A stretch of 64,000 nt of DNA from Candidatus Sulfotelmatobacter sp. (GTDB lineage Bacteria; Acidobacteriota; Terriglobia; Terriglobales; Acidobacteriaceae): positions 62,001-126,000 of the forward strand of contig JASHNU010000051.1 in the NCBI GenBank assembly GCA_030041475.1, given 5' to 3'. Both the position numbers and the translations under genes were made by a program. This document shows, piece by piece, positions 55,595 through 64,000 of this stretch (its first letter is position 1; each line of letters begins with the position of its first letter). The notes below the pieces were generated by a model, which saw only the letters and a program-made list of their open reading frames with translations, did not search any database and was not told the origin of the DNA.

Positions 55595-55927
55595 ATGCGG
55601 ATGCGGTCATTCCCAGTTCTTTTCGTGGTTTTACTCTGTTTCGGAGCGGCGCACCTGGCCCAAAGCCAGCAAGTCAGTGATGCCGGGCGCAAGCTCGTTA
55701 GAAAAGTGGACCCCGTCTATCCCGAGATGGCCAGGCGCGCCAACCTTACCGGTACGGTCAAGATCTATGCCGTGGTGGCACCGGATGGCACCGTGAAATC
55801 CGTCGAGCCAGTGGGAGGCAGCCCCTTGCTGGTGCAGGCCTCCGAGAGCGCCATCAAGCAGTGGAAATTTGCGCCGGCGGCGGGGGAGTCGAAGGAACTC
55901 GTCGAACTCCACTTTCATCCGCAGTAG
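55595..55927 (+). CDS. TonB C-terminal-domain protein (energy transducer-like)
   Basis: 110 residues with a signal peptide or anchor (FPVLFVVLLCFGAAHLAQS) and a TonB-like C-terminal fold (VDPVYPEMARRANLTGTVKIYAVVAPDGTVKSVEPVGGSPLLVQASESAIKQWKF). The proline-rich periplasm-spanning part of TonB is missing, so it is a short periplasmic form of unknown partner. Convergent with the acyl-CoA dehydrogenase gene. Confidence 0.85.
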   Translation: MRMRSFPVLFVVLLCFGAAHLAQSQQVSDAGRKLVRKVDPVYPEMARRANLTGTVKIYAVVAPDGTVKSVEPVGGSPLLVQASESAIKQWKFAPAAGESKELVELHFHPQ

Positions 55928-57103
55928 CTATCTACCCAGAACCAGCTTGGCGATGGTCGCCAGCTGCATGTTCGACGTTCCTTCGTAGATCTTGCCGATC
56001 TTGGCGTCGCGCCAGTATTTCTCGACGGGATAATCCTTGGTGAAACCGTAGCCGCCATAGATCTCGATGGCAAGTGACGTCACGCGCTCGGCCACCTGCG
56101 AGGCGAACAGCTTAGTCATGGCGGCTTCTTTTACGAAGTTCACGCCGGCGTCCTTCATGCGGGCGCAGTTGTAGACCATCAGGCGGGAGGCCTCAATCTC
56201 GGTCGCCATTTGCGCGATCTGGAACTGGATGCCCTGAAAGTCGGCAATGGCTTTGCCGAACTGCTTGCGCTCAAGTGCGTACTTGCAGGCAAATTCCCAC
56301 GCGCCGCGAGCCAGGCCGATCATCTGTGCTCCGATGCCGATTCGGCCTTCGTTGAGCGTCTCAATCGCGATCTTGTATCCCTTGCCCGGCTCACCCAGCA
56401 CGTTCTCCTTGGGCACGCGGCAGTCTTCCAGAATGAGTTCGCAGGTGGATGACGCGCGGATGCCGAGCTTGTCTTCCTTCTTGCCCACGGTGAATCCGGG
56501 AAAGTCTTTCTCGACGAGGAAAGCAGTGATGCCTTTGTAGCCGGCAGCAGGATCGAGGGTGGCGAAGAGCACGAACAGCCCTGCTTCCTTGCCGTTCGTG
56601 ATCCACAGCTTGCGGCCGTTGAGCACATAGTCCGATCCCTTCAGTTGGGCGCGCGTCTGCAATGCGAAGGCATCCGAGCCGGAGCCAGCCTCGCTGAGAG
56701 CGTAGGCGCCGACGACCTCTGTCGCCATCTTCGGCATATAACGATTCTTCTGCTCCGAGCTGGCCCAGCGCAGCAGGGCGTTATTGACCAGCGTGTTCTG
56801 CACGTCCACGATGACGCCCGAGGAAGCATCCGCACGCGACAATTCTTCGACGGCAAGAATGGCCTCGAAGAACTTGGCGCCGCTGCCGCCGTATTGCTCG
56901 GGAATTTCTATGCCCATCAGTCCGAGCTGAAAGAAATCGTGGATCAAGCTCTTCTCGAACACACCCTTCTCGTCCATCTCCCTGGCTAGCGGACGCACTT
57001 TCTCATCGGCAAATTGCCGGATGTTGTCGCGAAAAAGAATCTCGTCCTCCGTCAACGTAGTCAAAGGACTGGGAGCGGCGGTTTGTAGCGCAGTTTCGGG
57101 CAT
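55928..57103 (-). CDS. Acyl-CoA dehydrogenase
   Basis: 391 residues. N-terminal helical domain, middle beta domain (YALSEAGSGSDAFALQTRAQ, LWITNGKEAGLFVLFATLD), and C-terminal helical domain (ALERKQFGKAIADFQ; SLAIEIYGGYGFTKDYPVEKYWRDAKIGKIYEGTSNMQ, where the Glu of YEGTSN is catalytic in short-/branched-chain enzymes). Oxidises acyl-CoA in beta-oxidation or branched-chain amino-acid breakdown. FAD-dependent. Confidence 0.94.
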   Translation of the reverse strand: MPETALQTAAPSPLTTLTEDEILFRDNIRQFADEKVRPLAREMDEKGVFEKSLIHDFFQLGLMGIEIPEQYGGSGAKFFEAILAVEELSRADASSGVIVDVQNTLVNNALLRWASSEQKNRYMPKMATEVVGAYALSEAGSGSDAFALQTRAQLKGSDYVLNGRKLWITNGKEAGLFVLFATLDPAAGYKGITAFLVEKDFPGFTVGKKEDKLGIRASSTCELILEDCRVPKENVLGEPGKGYKIAIETLNEGRIGIGAQMIGLARGAWEFACKYALERKQFGKAIADFQGIQFQIAQMATEIEASRLMVYNCARMKDAGVNFVKEAAMTKLFASQVAERVTSLAIEIYGGYGFTKDYPVEKYWRDAKIGKIYEGTSNMQLATIAKLVLGR

Positions 57104-57229
57104 GGGAACACCTTCAGCGGGAAATGAAGAACCGGAAATTCTAGCACTTTCAGAGGAGCGACGGACCGGAGGGAAGGAATGGGTACTGATCTAAACGGAT
57201 TAGATCAGTACCAAGGAATGGGTCGTGTC

Positions 57230-57613
57230 CTAATTCCGTGACCGAGGTAAAGCCGAACGTCGCGTCCAGGCAACAGCGAGGAGAATCAGCAGCGGAAAAG
57301 CAGGGAAAAACCAGGCATAACCGTCGCGAAGGATGAAGAAGTGTGTAAGCATTGCACCACCCATCGTACAGGCTAACAACCCGGCTGCAATCGCTGAGGT
57401 CCTCGGAATCAACAGCAAGACCGCACAAACCACCTCAAGACCACCGATAAAATGACGAAACCACTGGCCGATTCCAAGTCTCGCAAACAATTCCACCCAG
57501 TAGACAAAATGCACGCTAAACTTGGTCGCTCCGAACAGCAGGAAGAGCGCGGCCAGGAGCGCTTGCAGAACCCAAAGCGTGAGGTTCCAAACCCGGTCCC
57601 ATGCGACCGTCAC
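57230..57613 (-). CDS. DoxX family membrane protein
   Basis: 127 residues, four membrane segments. GATKFSVHFVYWVELFARLGIGQWFRHFIGGLEVVCAVLLLIPRTSAIAAGLLACTMGGAMLTHFF is typical of DoxX-like proteins. GTG start. Function in redox or quinone metabolism is suggested for the family only. Confidence 0.85.
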   Translation of the reverse strand: MTVAWDRVWNLTLWVLQALLAALFLLFGATKFSVHFVYWVELFARLGIGQWFRHFIGGLEVVCAVLLLIPRTSAIAAGLLACTMGGAMLTHFFILRDGYAWFFPAFPLLILLAVAWTRRSALPRSRN

Positions 57614-57687
57614 GGCCGACCCCTTTGGTCGCGAATTGTCTCTCCGTACTCCGAATCAGCTAAATCAAATTCGGGCACCGCTAATGG

Positions 57688-58572
57688 TCAGCTTCGCTTG
57701 TGCACCAGTTTCAGCCCATCCGCCTGCAGGATGCGTTTGATCTGGCTGCGGGCGTGCACCGACCAAGGGCCTGAGGTGTCGAGCTTCACGTAGGCCTGCC
57801 AGTGTTTCAGGGCCTTGCGGGGTTCGCGCAGCTTCTCGTGAGCCAGCGCCAGATTGTAGTGAGCGTCGGCGTAAGTCGGCGCCAGTTGCAGCGCGGTCTT
57901 GTAGGCCTGAATCGCCTCCAGCACGCGGCCGGTTTCGTCGAGCACGTTGCCGAGATCGAAGTGGGCGAGCGCATAGCGCGGATCGGCCTCGATCGCCCGG
58001 CGGTAGTGCTTCTCGGCAATGCCAAAATCCTGTCGATTGTAGTAAAGCGTTCCCAGATTGATGTGCGCCGCGGCGTGATTTGGTTCGAGGTCGAGCACTT
58101 TGTGGTATGCGGCGATCGCTTCGGTCTGCGTGCTTGGATCCTCCTCGAGCGAGATACCGCGGGCAAACCAGGCCGTCGCCTCGTTCTCGCGGGGAGTGGG
58201 CTCAGGCCGCGGCACAGGAGTGCTGGTCACAACTTTTTCGCGCTCGGAGAAGTCCATCAGAAATTGCCCGGCAATCGGCTCCAGCAACTTGCCGTCATGA
58301 CGGAAGGCGACTCGGTGCTTGGCCGTCGACCACGCCGCCGCCTCAAGCAGTGGCTTCTCAACTCCGGCCGCCTGCTTGCGCATCGCGTCGAGCGACTCGC
58401 GAATCACGGCCGGCCGCACGCTCATGGCGCACAAATCACGCACTTTCTTGATTTCCAGCAGATCGGAGAAGGAATACGTTTCCGCCGAGGTCAACAGCCC
58501 TGCGCGCTCCCAGTTGGCTAACTGGCGCGGGGTGATGTGGAGAATCCTGAGTAGATCTTCTCGGCTGTACAC
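57688..58572 (-). CDS. MerR-type HTH protein with TPR repeats
   Basis: 294 residues. Residues ~1-45 look like a MerR/winged HTH (MYSREDLLRILHITPRQLANWERAGLLTSAETYSFSDLLEIKKVRDL), then a linker with acidic residues, then at least four TPR repeats (~130-275; AHINLGTLYYNRQDFGIAEKHYRRAIEADP ... AHFDLGNVLDETGRVLEAIQAYKTALQLAP). DNA binding combined with protein-protein binding is suggested. GTG start. Confidence 0.82.
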   Translation of the reverse strand: MYSREDLLRILHITPRQLANWERAGLLTSAETYSFSDLLEIKKVRDLCAMSVRPAVIRESLDAMRKQAAGVEKPLLEAAAWSTAKHRVAFRHDGKLLEPIAGQFLMDFSEREKVVTSTPVPRPEPTPRENEATAWFARGISLEEDPSTQTEAIAAYHKVLDLEPNHAAAHINLGTLYYNRQDFGIAEKHYRRAIEADPRYALAHFDLGNVLDETGRVLEAIQAYKTALQLAPTYADAHYNLALAHEKLREPRKALKHWQAYVKLDTSGPWSVHARSQIKRILQADGLKLVHKRS

Positions 58573-58778
58573 GATACCACCGGCAATTCCCGCAGCGCGG
58601 GAACGTCGCCGCCATTATCTTCAACTTGCGCCATCCCGCGCAACTGGAAAGCGTGTGGAAAGCTGTGGAGAACCTGGTTGATTCACATGCAACGAGGATG
58701 GTGCCAACTCGCGGAAGTCCCCGCCAAACTGAAATTTGTGCAACTCCGAACGCAGGAAGGGAGTCTGCTTTCCTGCCC

Positions 58779-60806
58779 TCAGTTGTGAGTAGCGCTGGCT
58801 TGAATTAACTGCTCCATCGGAGCCGCGATCATCAGCAGAAGTCCCGCCTGTGGCTTTTTCGCTTGTTCGACGAGAGCGAGTTGCTGTGTCTTCCATGCGT
58901 CGGGTGGCGGCTGCGCCTTGTCGATCGAGTCGAGCGCCGCAAGCCCTGCCGCGGCCAAAGCCGACAAGTTTTGCGACAAACCTTCGTCCTCCTGCAGGAG
59001 GAAAGACTGCTCCAGCAACGGATGTAACCGGGCGTCGTTGTCGCGCCAGAGCGTGAGCGATGCGCGAATTTGCGCCTCTGCGACTGGATCCTTTGCTCCG
59101 CCTTGTACGTATGCCTGCACGAACGCAGCAAACTCGCGCGCCGTGTCGCTCTCCGGATAAACCGCATCGATCATCCGGTTCAGTGGCGCGTGGAAGTCAA
59201 TCGGGCCTTGCTTTGTCTCGTCCCAACGGTCGTAGTCCTTCACGGGTTCGACCACGTCGGCCAGAACGCGCAGCGCGGAAATGCTCGAATCGCCGGCCAT
59301 GCGGTGCAACATTAGCGTGCGGGCAGAACGGTGTGTCAGGCCGAGCCATTCGAGATTGAGGCTGACAACATGGAGGCGCGCGTACATCGAGGCTACGCCG
59401 GTCACATTTTGCGGTGACCACAAACGCTCGGCAATCGCAGCGTTGCGCGGCCAAATGTGGGAATCGATGTTTTCTGGAGTCACCCACTCAGCCCACTGGC
59501 ACGACTCGCCGCCCAGGATCAGTTTTTGCTGGTCGAGGTTGAGAGTCGCCGCATCGCCACTCATCGGATCGACTGCATAGTGTCGCGCTGCCGGCCACAT
59601 GAGGTCGAGATAGTAGCCATAGGAAAGCACGCCGCTGTAGCCCTGTCGCGCCGCCGCTGCCAGCGACTGTTGCCCACGCCAGGATTGCACCACGATCGTC
59701 CTCGGCAGATCGGGATGCAGAATCTCATCCCACCCCATCATAGTTTTGTGATTCTTGGCCACAATTTTCTGAAGGCGCCGGTTGAAGTAGGCCTGCAGAT
59801 CCTGGTCGCTCTTCATCCCATGCGCCTGCTTGAAGGCCTGAATCTTTGGATTTGCGTCCCACTGCTTGCCATCCACTTCGTCGCCGCCGATGTGGAAGTA
59901 AGCATCGGGAAAGAGCTTCGCCATCTCCGCGATGAACTTCTCGAGAAACTTGTAGGTCTCTTCACGCGTGGGATCGATGGCGGGAGCAATGCCGCCATCA
60001 GCCAGCGTGTACGGCCCGGGGCCGCTCGCCAGTTCGGGATATCCGAGAAACCACGACCGGCTATGGCCTGGCATGTCGAACTCAGGCACAACACGAATGC
60101 CGCGATCATGCGCGTAGGCAATGAAATCGCGGATTTCGTCCTGGCTATAAAACATCTCTCCGGAAGCCATTGTCGTGAGCTTGGGAAATTTCTTGCTCTC
60201 GGCGCGGAAGCCCTGATCATCGGAAAGATGCCAGTGCAGCACATTCATCTTCACGGCGGCCATGCCGTCGACATTGCGCTTAAGCACGTCGAGTGGAATG
60301 AAGTGGCGGCTCACGTCAATCATCAGACCGCGCCACGGAAATCGCGGCTGATCCTTGATAGTGACGGCAGGAACCGCGAAGCCAGTGGGAGTGATTTCGA
60401 CCAGCTGAAGAAAGGTCTGCAGGCCGCGCAGGATGCCGAGCGACGTCGGCGCGGTGAGTTTCGCCCCGGAATCAGTGACGGTCAGTTCGTACGATTCATC
60501 CTCGCCCAGCTTCTGCACAGTTTCGCGGCCATGGTTGAAGTGAACGGTCAGCGTCGGAGCCGCGCCGGGCTTCCCCCGGAACGGAATCCCAGTTTGTCGG
60601 TGAAGCTGGTCCTCGAACCTTATGATCTCTTCGTTCAGAGACCGGTCGTGAAAAGCGGTGACCGAGAACGATTGGTCGATTGGAAGTTGCCCGGTCCCAA
60701 GCTGCACGCTGGCCGGCATTGGCATCAGGTTAAGCTGGGATGGGGCCTGAGAGTTGAGAAGCGGTGCAAGCCCCAGGACAGATACGAGTATTCCGAAAGT
60801 TCGCAT
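58779..60806 (-). CDS. Beta-N-acetylhexosaminidase (GH20)
   Basis: 675 residues. Signal-peptide-like N terminus (FGILVSVLGLAPLLNSQA), GH20b domain, then the TIM barrel with WRGLMIDVSRHFIP, HWHLSDDQGFR and the catalytic pair in YFHIGGDEVDGKQWD (Asp-Glu). Hydrolyses terminal GlcNAc/GalNAc, e.g. from chitin or peptidoglycan fragments. The C-terminal helical part has no clear motif. Confidence 0.92.
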   Translation of the reverse strand: MRTFGILVSVLGLAPLLNSQAPSQLNLMPMPASVQLGTGQLPIDQSFSVTAFHDRSLNEEIIRFEDQLHRQTGIPFRGKPGAAPTLTVHFNHGRETVQKLGEDESYELTVTDSGAKLTAPTSLGILRGLQTFLQLVEITPTGFAVPAVTIKDQPRFPWRGLMIDVSRHFIPLDVLKRNVDGMAAVKMNVLHWHLSDDQGFRAESKKFPKLTTMASGEMFYSQDEIRDFIAYAHDRGIRVVPEFDMPGHSRSWFLGYPELASGPGPYTLADGGIAPAIDPTREETYKFLEKFIAEMAKLFPDAYFHIGGDEVDGKQWDANPKIQAFKQAHGMKSDQDLQAYFNRRLQKIVAKNHKTMMGWDEILHPDLPRTIVVQSWRGQQSLAAAARQGYSGVLSYGYYLDLMWPAARHYAVDPMSGDAATLNLDQQKLILGGESCQWAEWVTPENIDSHIWPRNAAIAERLWSPQNVTGVASMYARLHVVSLNLEWLGLTHRSARTLMLHRMAGDSSISALRVLADVVEPVKDYDRWDETKQGPIDFHAPLNRMIDAVYPESDTAREFAAFVQAYVQGGAKDPVAEAQIRASLTLWRDNDARLHPLLEQSFLLQEDEGLSQNLSALAAAGLAALDSIDKAQPPPDAWKTQQLALVEQAKKPQAGLLLMIAAPMEQLIQASATHN

Positions 60807-60863
60807 AGTTCGTCATTTCAAGCTGCGCCAGCTGATTGAGGATGCCGGCTCGTGGTCGACGAA

Positions 60864-62255
60864 TCAGTGTCCACCGAGCTCCTTGACAATCGCGCCCACA
60901 AATTGCTTGGCATCGCCAAAGAGCATGAGCGTGTTGTCGAGGTAGTACAGCGGGTTGTCAATGCCGGCGAAGCCCGGGTTCATGCTGCGCTTGATGACCA
61001 TGACCGTGTGCGCCTTGTCGACGTCCAGGATGGGCATGCCGAAGATGGGGCTGGATTGATCGGTGCGCGCGGCTGGGTTGGTCACATCGTTCGCGCCGAT
61101 GACGAGCGCCACGTCGGTCTGCGGAAACTCGCCATTGATCTCGTCCATTTCCATGAGGCGGTCGTAAGGAATATCGGCCTCGGCCAGCAGCACATTCATA
61201 TGTCCGGGCATGCGGCCCGCGACCGGATGGATGGCGAAGCGAACGTCGACTCCCTTCTTGGTCAGCAGGTCGTAGAGCTCCCGCACTTTGTGTTGTGCCT
61301 GGGCCACAGCCATGCCGTAACCGGGCACGATCACCACTTTGTTCGCTGCAGCAAGAATGGCTGCCGCTTCTTCCGGCGTGGCGCTGCGGACCGACCTCGC
61401 TTCCTGCCCGGCGGCCGCTGAAGCTTGCACCTGTCCGAACGCGCCGAAAAGAACGTTCGTAAACGACCGGTTCATCGCCTTGCACATGATCACCGACAGG
61501 ATGAAGCCCGATGATCCGTCCAACGCGCCGGCAATGATGAGAAGCTTCGAATCGAGAACGAAGCCCATTGCGGCCGCGGAAAGCCCGGCGTAGGAGTTCA
61601 ATAGCGAGATCACCGTCGGCATGTCAGCCCCGCCGATAGGAATCACCAGAAAAACTCCGAAGACCAAAGCGATTCCAACAATTACGGGGAAAACCTGCTT
61701 CGCCTCAGGATGAATGACAAGGTAAACCGCCAGTCCAATGGCAACGGCGAGCAAAGCCAGGTTGACGATGTTCTGGCCTTTGTAGGTGATCGGCCTTTGC
61801 GGCAAGACTTCCTGCAACTTGCCCGCGGCGATCAAGCTGCCGGTGAAGGTAAGTCCTCCGAGGATGACCTCCATCGACAGCACCGACATCATGAACTTCG
61901 GAACATCAGGTGTGCGGAGATAAAACTCTGCCGTTCCGACCAGCGTGACGCACAATGCGCCGAACGCGTGGCTGAGCGCGGTTCGTTGCGGCACGGCCGT
62001 CATCTGCACCATGCCCAGCGGGATGCCGATTCCCGACCCGATGACCAACGCAATAATGATCCATTTCCAGTCGACGATGCCGTGGCGCAACAGCGTGCCG
62101 CCAATGGCCAGAACCATGCCGATTTCGCCCGCCAGAATGCCGTGGCGCGCGGTCGCCGGAGAACTCATCCACTTCAGCGAGAGGATGAATAACGCGCTGG
62201 CGATCAGATAAATGATCTCGATGACGTACTGGCTTCCGGCAAACTCGGGGCTCAT
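60864..62255 (-). CDS. pntB: NAD(P) transhydrogenase subunit beta
   Basis: 463 residues: N-terminal membrane helices and a C-terminal NADP-binding domain (VIVPGYGMAVAQAQHKVRELYDLLTKKGVDVRFAIHPVAGRMPGHMNVLLAEADIPYDRLMEMDEIN, then MPILDVDKAHTVMVIKRSMNPGFAGIDNPLYY). Proton-translocating transfer of hydride between NADH and NADP. Last gene of the operon, 5 bases after the SnoaL-like gene. Confidence 0.95.
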   Translation of the reverse strand: MSPEFAGSQYVIEIIYLIASALFILSLKWMSSPATARHGILAGEIGMVLAIGGTLLRHGIVDWKWIIIALVIGSGIGIPLGMVQMTAVPQRTALSHAFGALCVTLVGTAEFYLRTPDVPKFMMSVLSMEVILGGLTFTGSLIAAGKLQEVLPQRPITYKGQNIVNLALLAVAIGLAVYLVIHPEAKQVFPVIVGIALVFGVFLVIPIGGADMPTVISLLNSYAGLSAAAMGFVLDSKLLIIAGALDGSSGFILSVIMCKAMNRSFTNVLFGAFGQVQASAAAGQEARSVRSATPEEAAAILAAANKVVIVPGYGMAVAQAQHKVRELYDLLTKKGVDVRFAIHPVAGRMPGHMNVLLAEADIPYDRLMEMDEINGEFPQTDVALVIGANDVTNPAARTDQSSPIFGMPILDVDKAHTVMVIKRSMNPGFAGIDNPLYYLDNTLMLFGDAKQFVGAIVKELGGH

Positions 62256-62260
62256 TTTGT

Positions 62261-62683
62261 CTAGCTCTGAGTGAATTCCTTACCTGCCGCTTGGCGCATC
62301 GCCGCGCGGATCGGCTCGTTATCGGTGTAAACCTGCCATACAGCGATCTTTCCGTTACTTACTACCGCGCGCCATGCTGCTTTGGTATTCCAGAAATTCT
62401 CCTTGCGGATCTGGCCGCCTTGCGAAAAAGTGCCTTGCGCCGAGCCGAACATGGCCACGGTGTCGCCATGCCTGAAAATCTCATCGTGCGAAATGCTGTA
62501 ATCAGGCACCATCTTGAAGTAACCGTCCCATGCAGCGCGTAACTTCTCCCGACCTTGAACGCGCGATCCCAGGGAGTCAATGAACACGGAATCCGGGCTT
62601 AACAAGTCGACAATGGCTCTAGGGTCACGCGAGTTAATCCTCCGCTCAAACTCCAATACGACTTCCACTGGATCCGAACTCAT
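62261..62683 (-). CDS. SnoaL/NTF2-like fold protein inside the pnt operon
   Basis: 140 residues from ATG 62683 (a start five codons earlier exists). VEVVLEFERRINSRDPRAIVDLLSPDSVFIDSLGSRVQGREKLRAAWDGYFKMVPDYSISHDEIFRHGDTVAMFGSA is a SnoaL/ketosteroid-isomerase-like fold. It stands between pntA2 and pntB, an unusual place for this family. The ligand or role is unknown. Confidence 0.8.
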   Translation of the reverse strand: MSSDPVEVVLEFERRINSRDPRAIVDLLSPDSVFIDSLGSRVQGREKLRAAWDGYFKMVPDYSISHDEIFRHGDTVAMFGSAQGTFSQGGQIRKENFWNTKAAWRAVVSNGKIAVWQVYTDNEPIRAAMRQAAGKEFTQS

Positions 62684-62732
62684 TGGATCTCTCGACAAAG
62701 CGCTACTTCGTGCAGATAGCGGACCTGCACCC

Positions 62733-63029
62733 TCATTTCTTTGCTGGACGGCTGCTCTTGAACATCCTGAGCATTCGGTCGGTGATGAAGAACCCGCCCA
62801 CCACGTTGCTGGTGGCGGCGATGATGGCGATTACACCCAGTACCGTCGCAAACGTACTCTTCCTCTCGCCCACCAGAACGATCGCGCCCACCACAGCGAT
62901 GGCGTCGAGTGCATTGGTCAGCGACATGAGCGGTGTGTGCAACAACGGCGAGACGTGGCGGATGACTTCGAATCCAATAAACGCCGCCAGCATGAATACG
63001 AACAGCGCGTCGATGAGATTGGAATTCAT
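62733..63029 (-). CDS. pntA: NAD(P) transhydrogenase subunit alpha part 2 (PntA2)
   Basis: 98 residues with three membrane helices: FVFMLAAFIGFEVIRHVSPLLHTPLMSLTNALDAIAVVGAIVLVGE is the alpha-2 membrane domain. Split-subunit form of transhydrogenase, in which alpha is two genes. Ends GMVLAIG-like region absent here, so only the membrane domain. Confidence 0.93.
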   Translation of the reverse strand: MNSNLIDALFVFMLAAFIGFEVIRHVSPLLHTPLMSLTNALDAIAVVGAIVLVGERKSTFATVLGVIAIIAATSNVVGGFFITDRMLRMFKSSRPAKK

Positions 63030-63104
63030 GCACTCCCTCAGGGCTAAGGCCCTACGTTCTCCGGCGATCGAACCGCAGCGCTTAAGCGCTGCGCCCCGAA
63101 AACT

Positions 63105-64000
63105 TCATCCACCCGCCGGCGCCAGCGCCGGCAGCCTGAAGAATTCGCGCACCCGCGCATTCACGATTTCTCCGGCATTCGTGATCATGGTTTCGCGAAT
63201 GATTTCGTCCTGCATGTTCTGCTGCAGTTTGCCGTCCTTCACCATATACGTCAGGTAAGTCGTAATGTTGCGGGCGTACATCTGGCTGGCGTGGTAGGGC
63301 ACGCTGCTGGCGAGATTGATGGCGCCGATGATGGTGACTCCATACTGCGTTACGGTTTCACCGGTCTTCGTCAATTCGCAGTTTCCGCCACGCTCGGCCG
63401 CGAGATCGACGATCACCGATCCCGGGGCCATGCCCTTGACCATCTCGGCCGTAATTAGCACGGGCGACTTCTTGCCCGGGATGACCGCGGCTGTGATGAC
63501 CACGTCACTCTCTGCCACCACCCGCGTCAGCAATTCGCGCTGGCGGGCATAAAAAGTCTCATCCTGCGCCGTACCGTAGCCGCGGGCGTCCTGGGCGTCT
63601 TTGGCTTCGATCGGCAGCTCGACGAAACGCCCGCCCAGGCTCTGCACCTGTTCCTTGGCCGCGGGCCGCATGTCGTATGCGGAAGCAACCGCGCCGAGGC
63701 GGCGCGCGGTTGAAATGGCCTGCAATCCGGCGACTCCTGCACCGATCACGAACACGCGAGCGGGTGTAATCGTGCCCGCGGCGGTGGTCATCATGGGGAA
63801 GATGCGCGGCGAAGTTTCGGCAGCCAGCAAAACCGCCTTGTACCCGCAGCATGTCGCCATCGAAGAAAGTGCGTCCATGCTCTGGGCACGCGTGGTGCGG
63901 GGCATGAATTCCACCGCATACGCGGTCACTCCAGCCTGCGCGATTTGCTGCACCACTTCAGCAGAGCCCAGCGGCCGCAGAAATCCGATCAGAGCCTGGC
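63105..64000 (-). CDS. pntA: NAD(P) transhydrogenase subunit alpha part 1 (PntA1), cut by window edge
   Basis: The visible C-terminal 298 residues include GVTAYAVEFMPRTTRAQSMDALSSMA, FVIGAGVAGLQAISTARRLGAVASAYDMRPAAKEQVQSLGG (NAD-binding GxGxxG) and YGTAQDETFYARQRELL. The reading frame stays open to base 64000, so the start is outside the window. First visible gene of the pnt operon. Confidence 0.93.
   Translation of the reverse strand, partial: QALIGFLRPLGSAEVVQQIAQAGVTAYAVEFMPRTTRAQSMDALSSMATCCGYKAVLLAAETSPRIFPMMTTAAGTITPARVFVIGAGVAGLQAISTARRLGAVASAYDMRPAAKEQVQSLGGRFVELPIEAKDAQDARGYGTAQDETFYARQRELLTRVVAESDVVITAAVIPGKKSPVLITAEMVKGMAPGSVIVDLAAERGGNCELTKTGETVTQYGVTIIGAINLASSVPYHASQMYARNITTYLTYMVKDGKLQQNMQDEIIRETMITNAGEIVNARVREFFRLPALAPAGG

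Overview
The window is about 64 kb of a GC-rich bacterial chromosome. It has the feel of an Acidobacteriota genome (Terriglobia/Koribacter-like): many soil-type regulators, a dnaK-dnaJ-hspR heat-shock neighbourhood, CRP-type and sigma-54 regulators, and several families of small palindromic repeats between genes and at gene ends. The phylum is inferred from style and gene content, not from a marker-gene search.

Layout. 1-3.3 kb: a livHMGF branched-chain amino-acid ABC transporter operon (the binding protein is outside the window). 3.4-3.7 kb: tRNA-Arg(UCU) followed by a 136-bp tandem repeat that copies the tRNA 3' end. 3.7-12 kb: the most unusual locus. It has a STAS protein, a sigma-54 activator with degenerate receiver and GAFTDA loop, and a sigma-54 promoter driving an 84-residue peptide that ends in seven perfect KRLDSA repeats. 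Convergent to it is an operon of three membrane-fusion (HlyD-like) proteins: three GAF domains fused to an adaptor, a lipoprotein adaptor, and a PqqD-like/S2P protease/adaptor fusion. This looks like an undescribed peptide maturation and export system. 12-27 kb: housekeeping genes (SulP transporter, purA, ndk, sucCD, trpD, rlmB, RNA-processing beta-CASP nuclease, peroxiredoxin). 27-31.5 kb: ffh, a TetR/CPBP divergent pair with a perfect operator, a histone-deacetylase-like hydrolase carrying an in-frame palindromic insertion, and hspR. 31.7-38.2 kb: amino-acid permease, then dnaJ and dnaK separated by a SIR2-like protein and a newly recognised 58-residue protein, a candidate defence insertion. 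An HspR (HAIR) operator overlaps the dnaK promoter. 38.2-48 kb: GT-C-like membrane protein, glmS, purS, a PAS-GAF sigma-54 activator, a CRP-family regulator with a cysteine cluster, and a LytTR response regulator. 48-51.7 kb: thiolase, acetyltransferase, hydrolase and secreted proteins of unknown function. 51.8-54.4 kb: the classical rpsP-khpA-rimM-trmD-rplS operon. 54.4-64 kb: small exported proteins, a TonB-like protein, acyl-CoA dehydrogenase, DoxX, a HTH-TPR protein, a GH20 hexosaminidase, and a pnt transhydrogenase operon (pntA1 cut by the window edge) interrupted by a SnoaL-like gene.

How parts work together. The sigma-54 activator, its likely upstream sites (13-bp palindromes ATGAAnnATTCAT at three places), the -24/-12 promoter, the repeat peptide and the PqqD-S2P-adaptor operon form a coherent hypothesis: regulated synthesis of a repeat peptide, recognition by a PqqD-like domain, intramembrane cleavage, and passage across the envelope. 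No radical-SAM, ATP-grasp, lanthionine or ABC-exporter gene is present in the locus, so any modification chemistry or energising pump would be encoded elsewhere or be absent.
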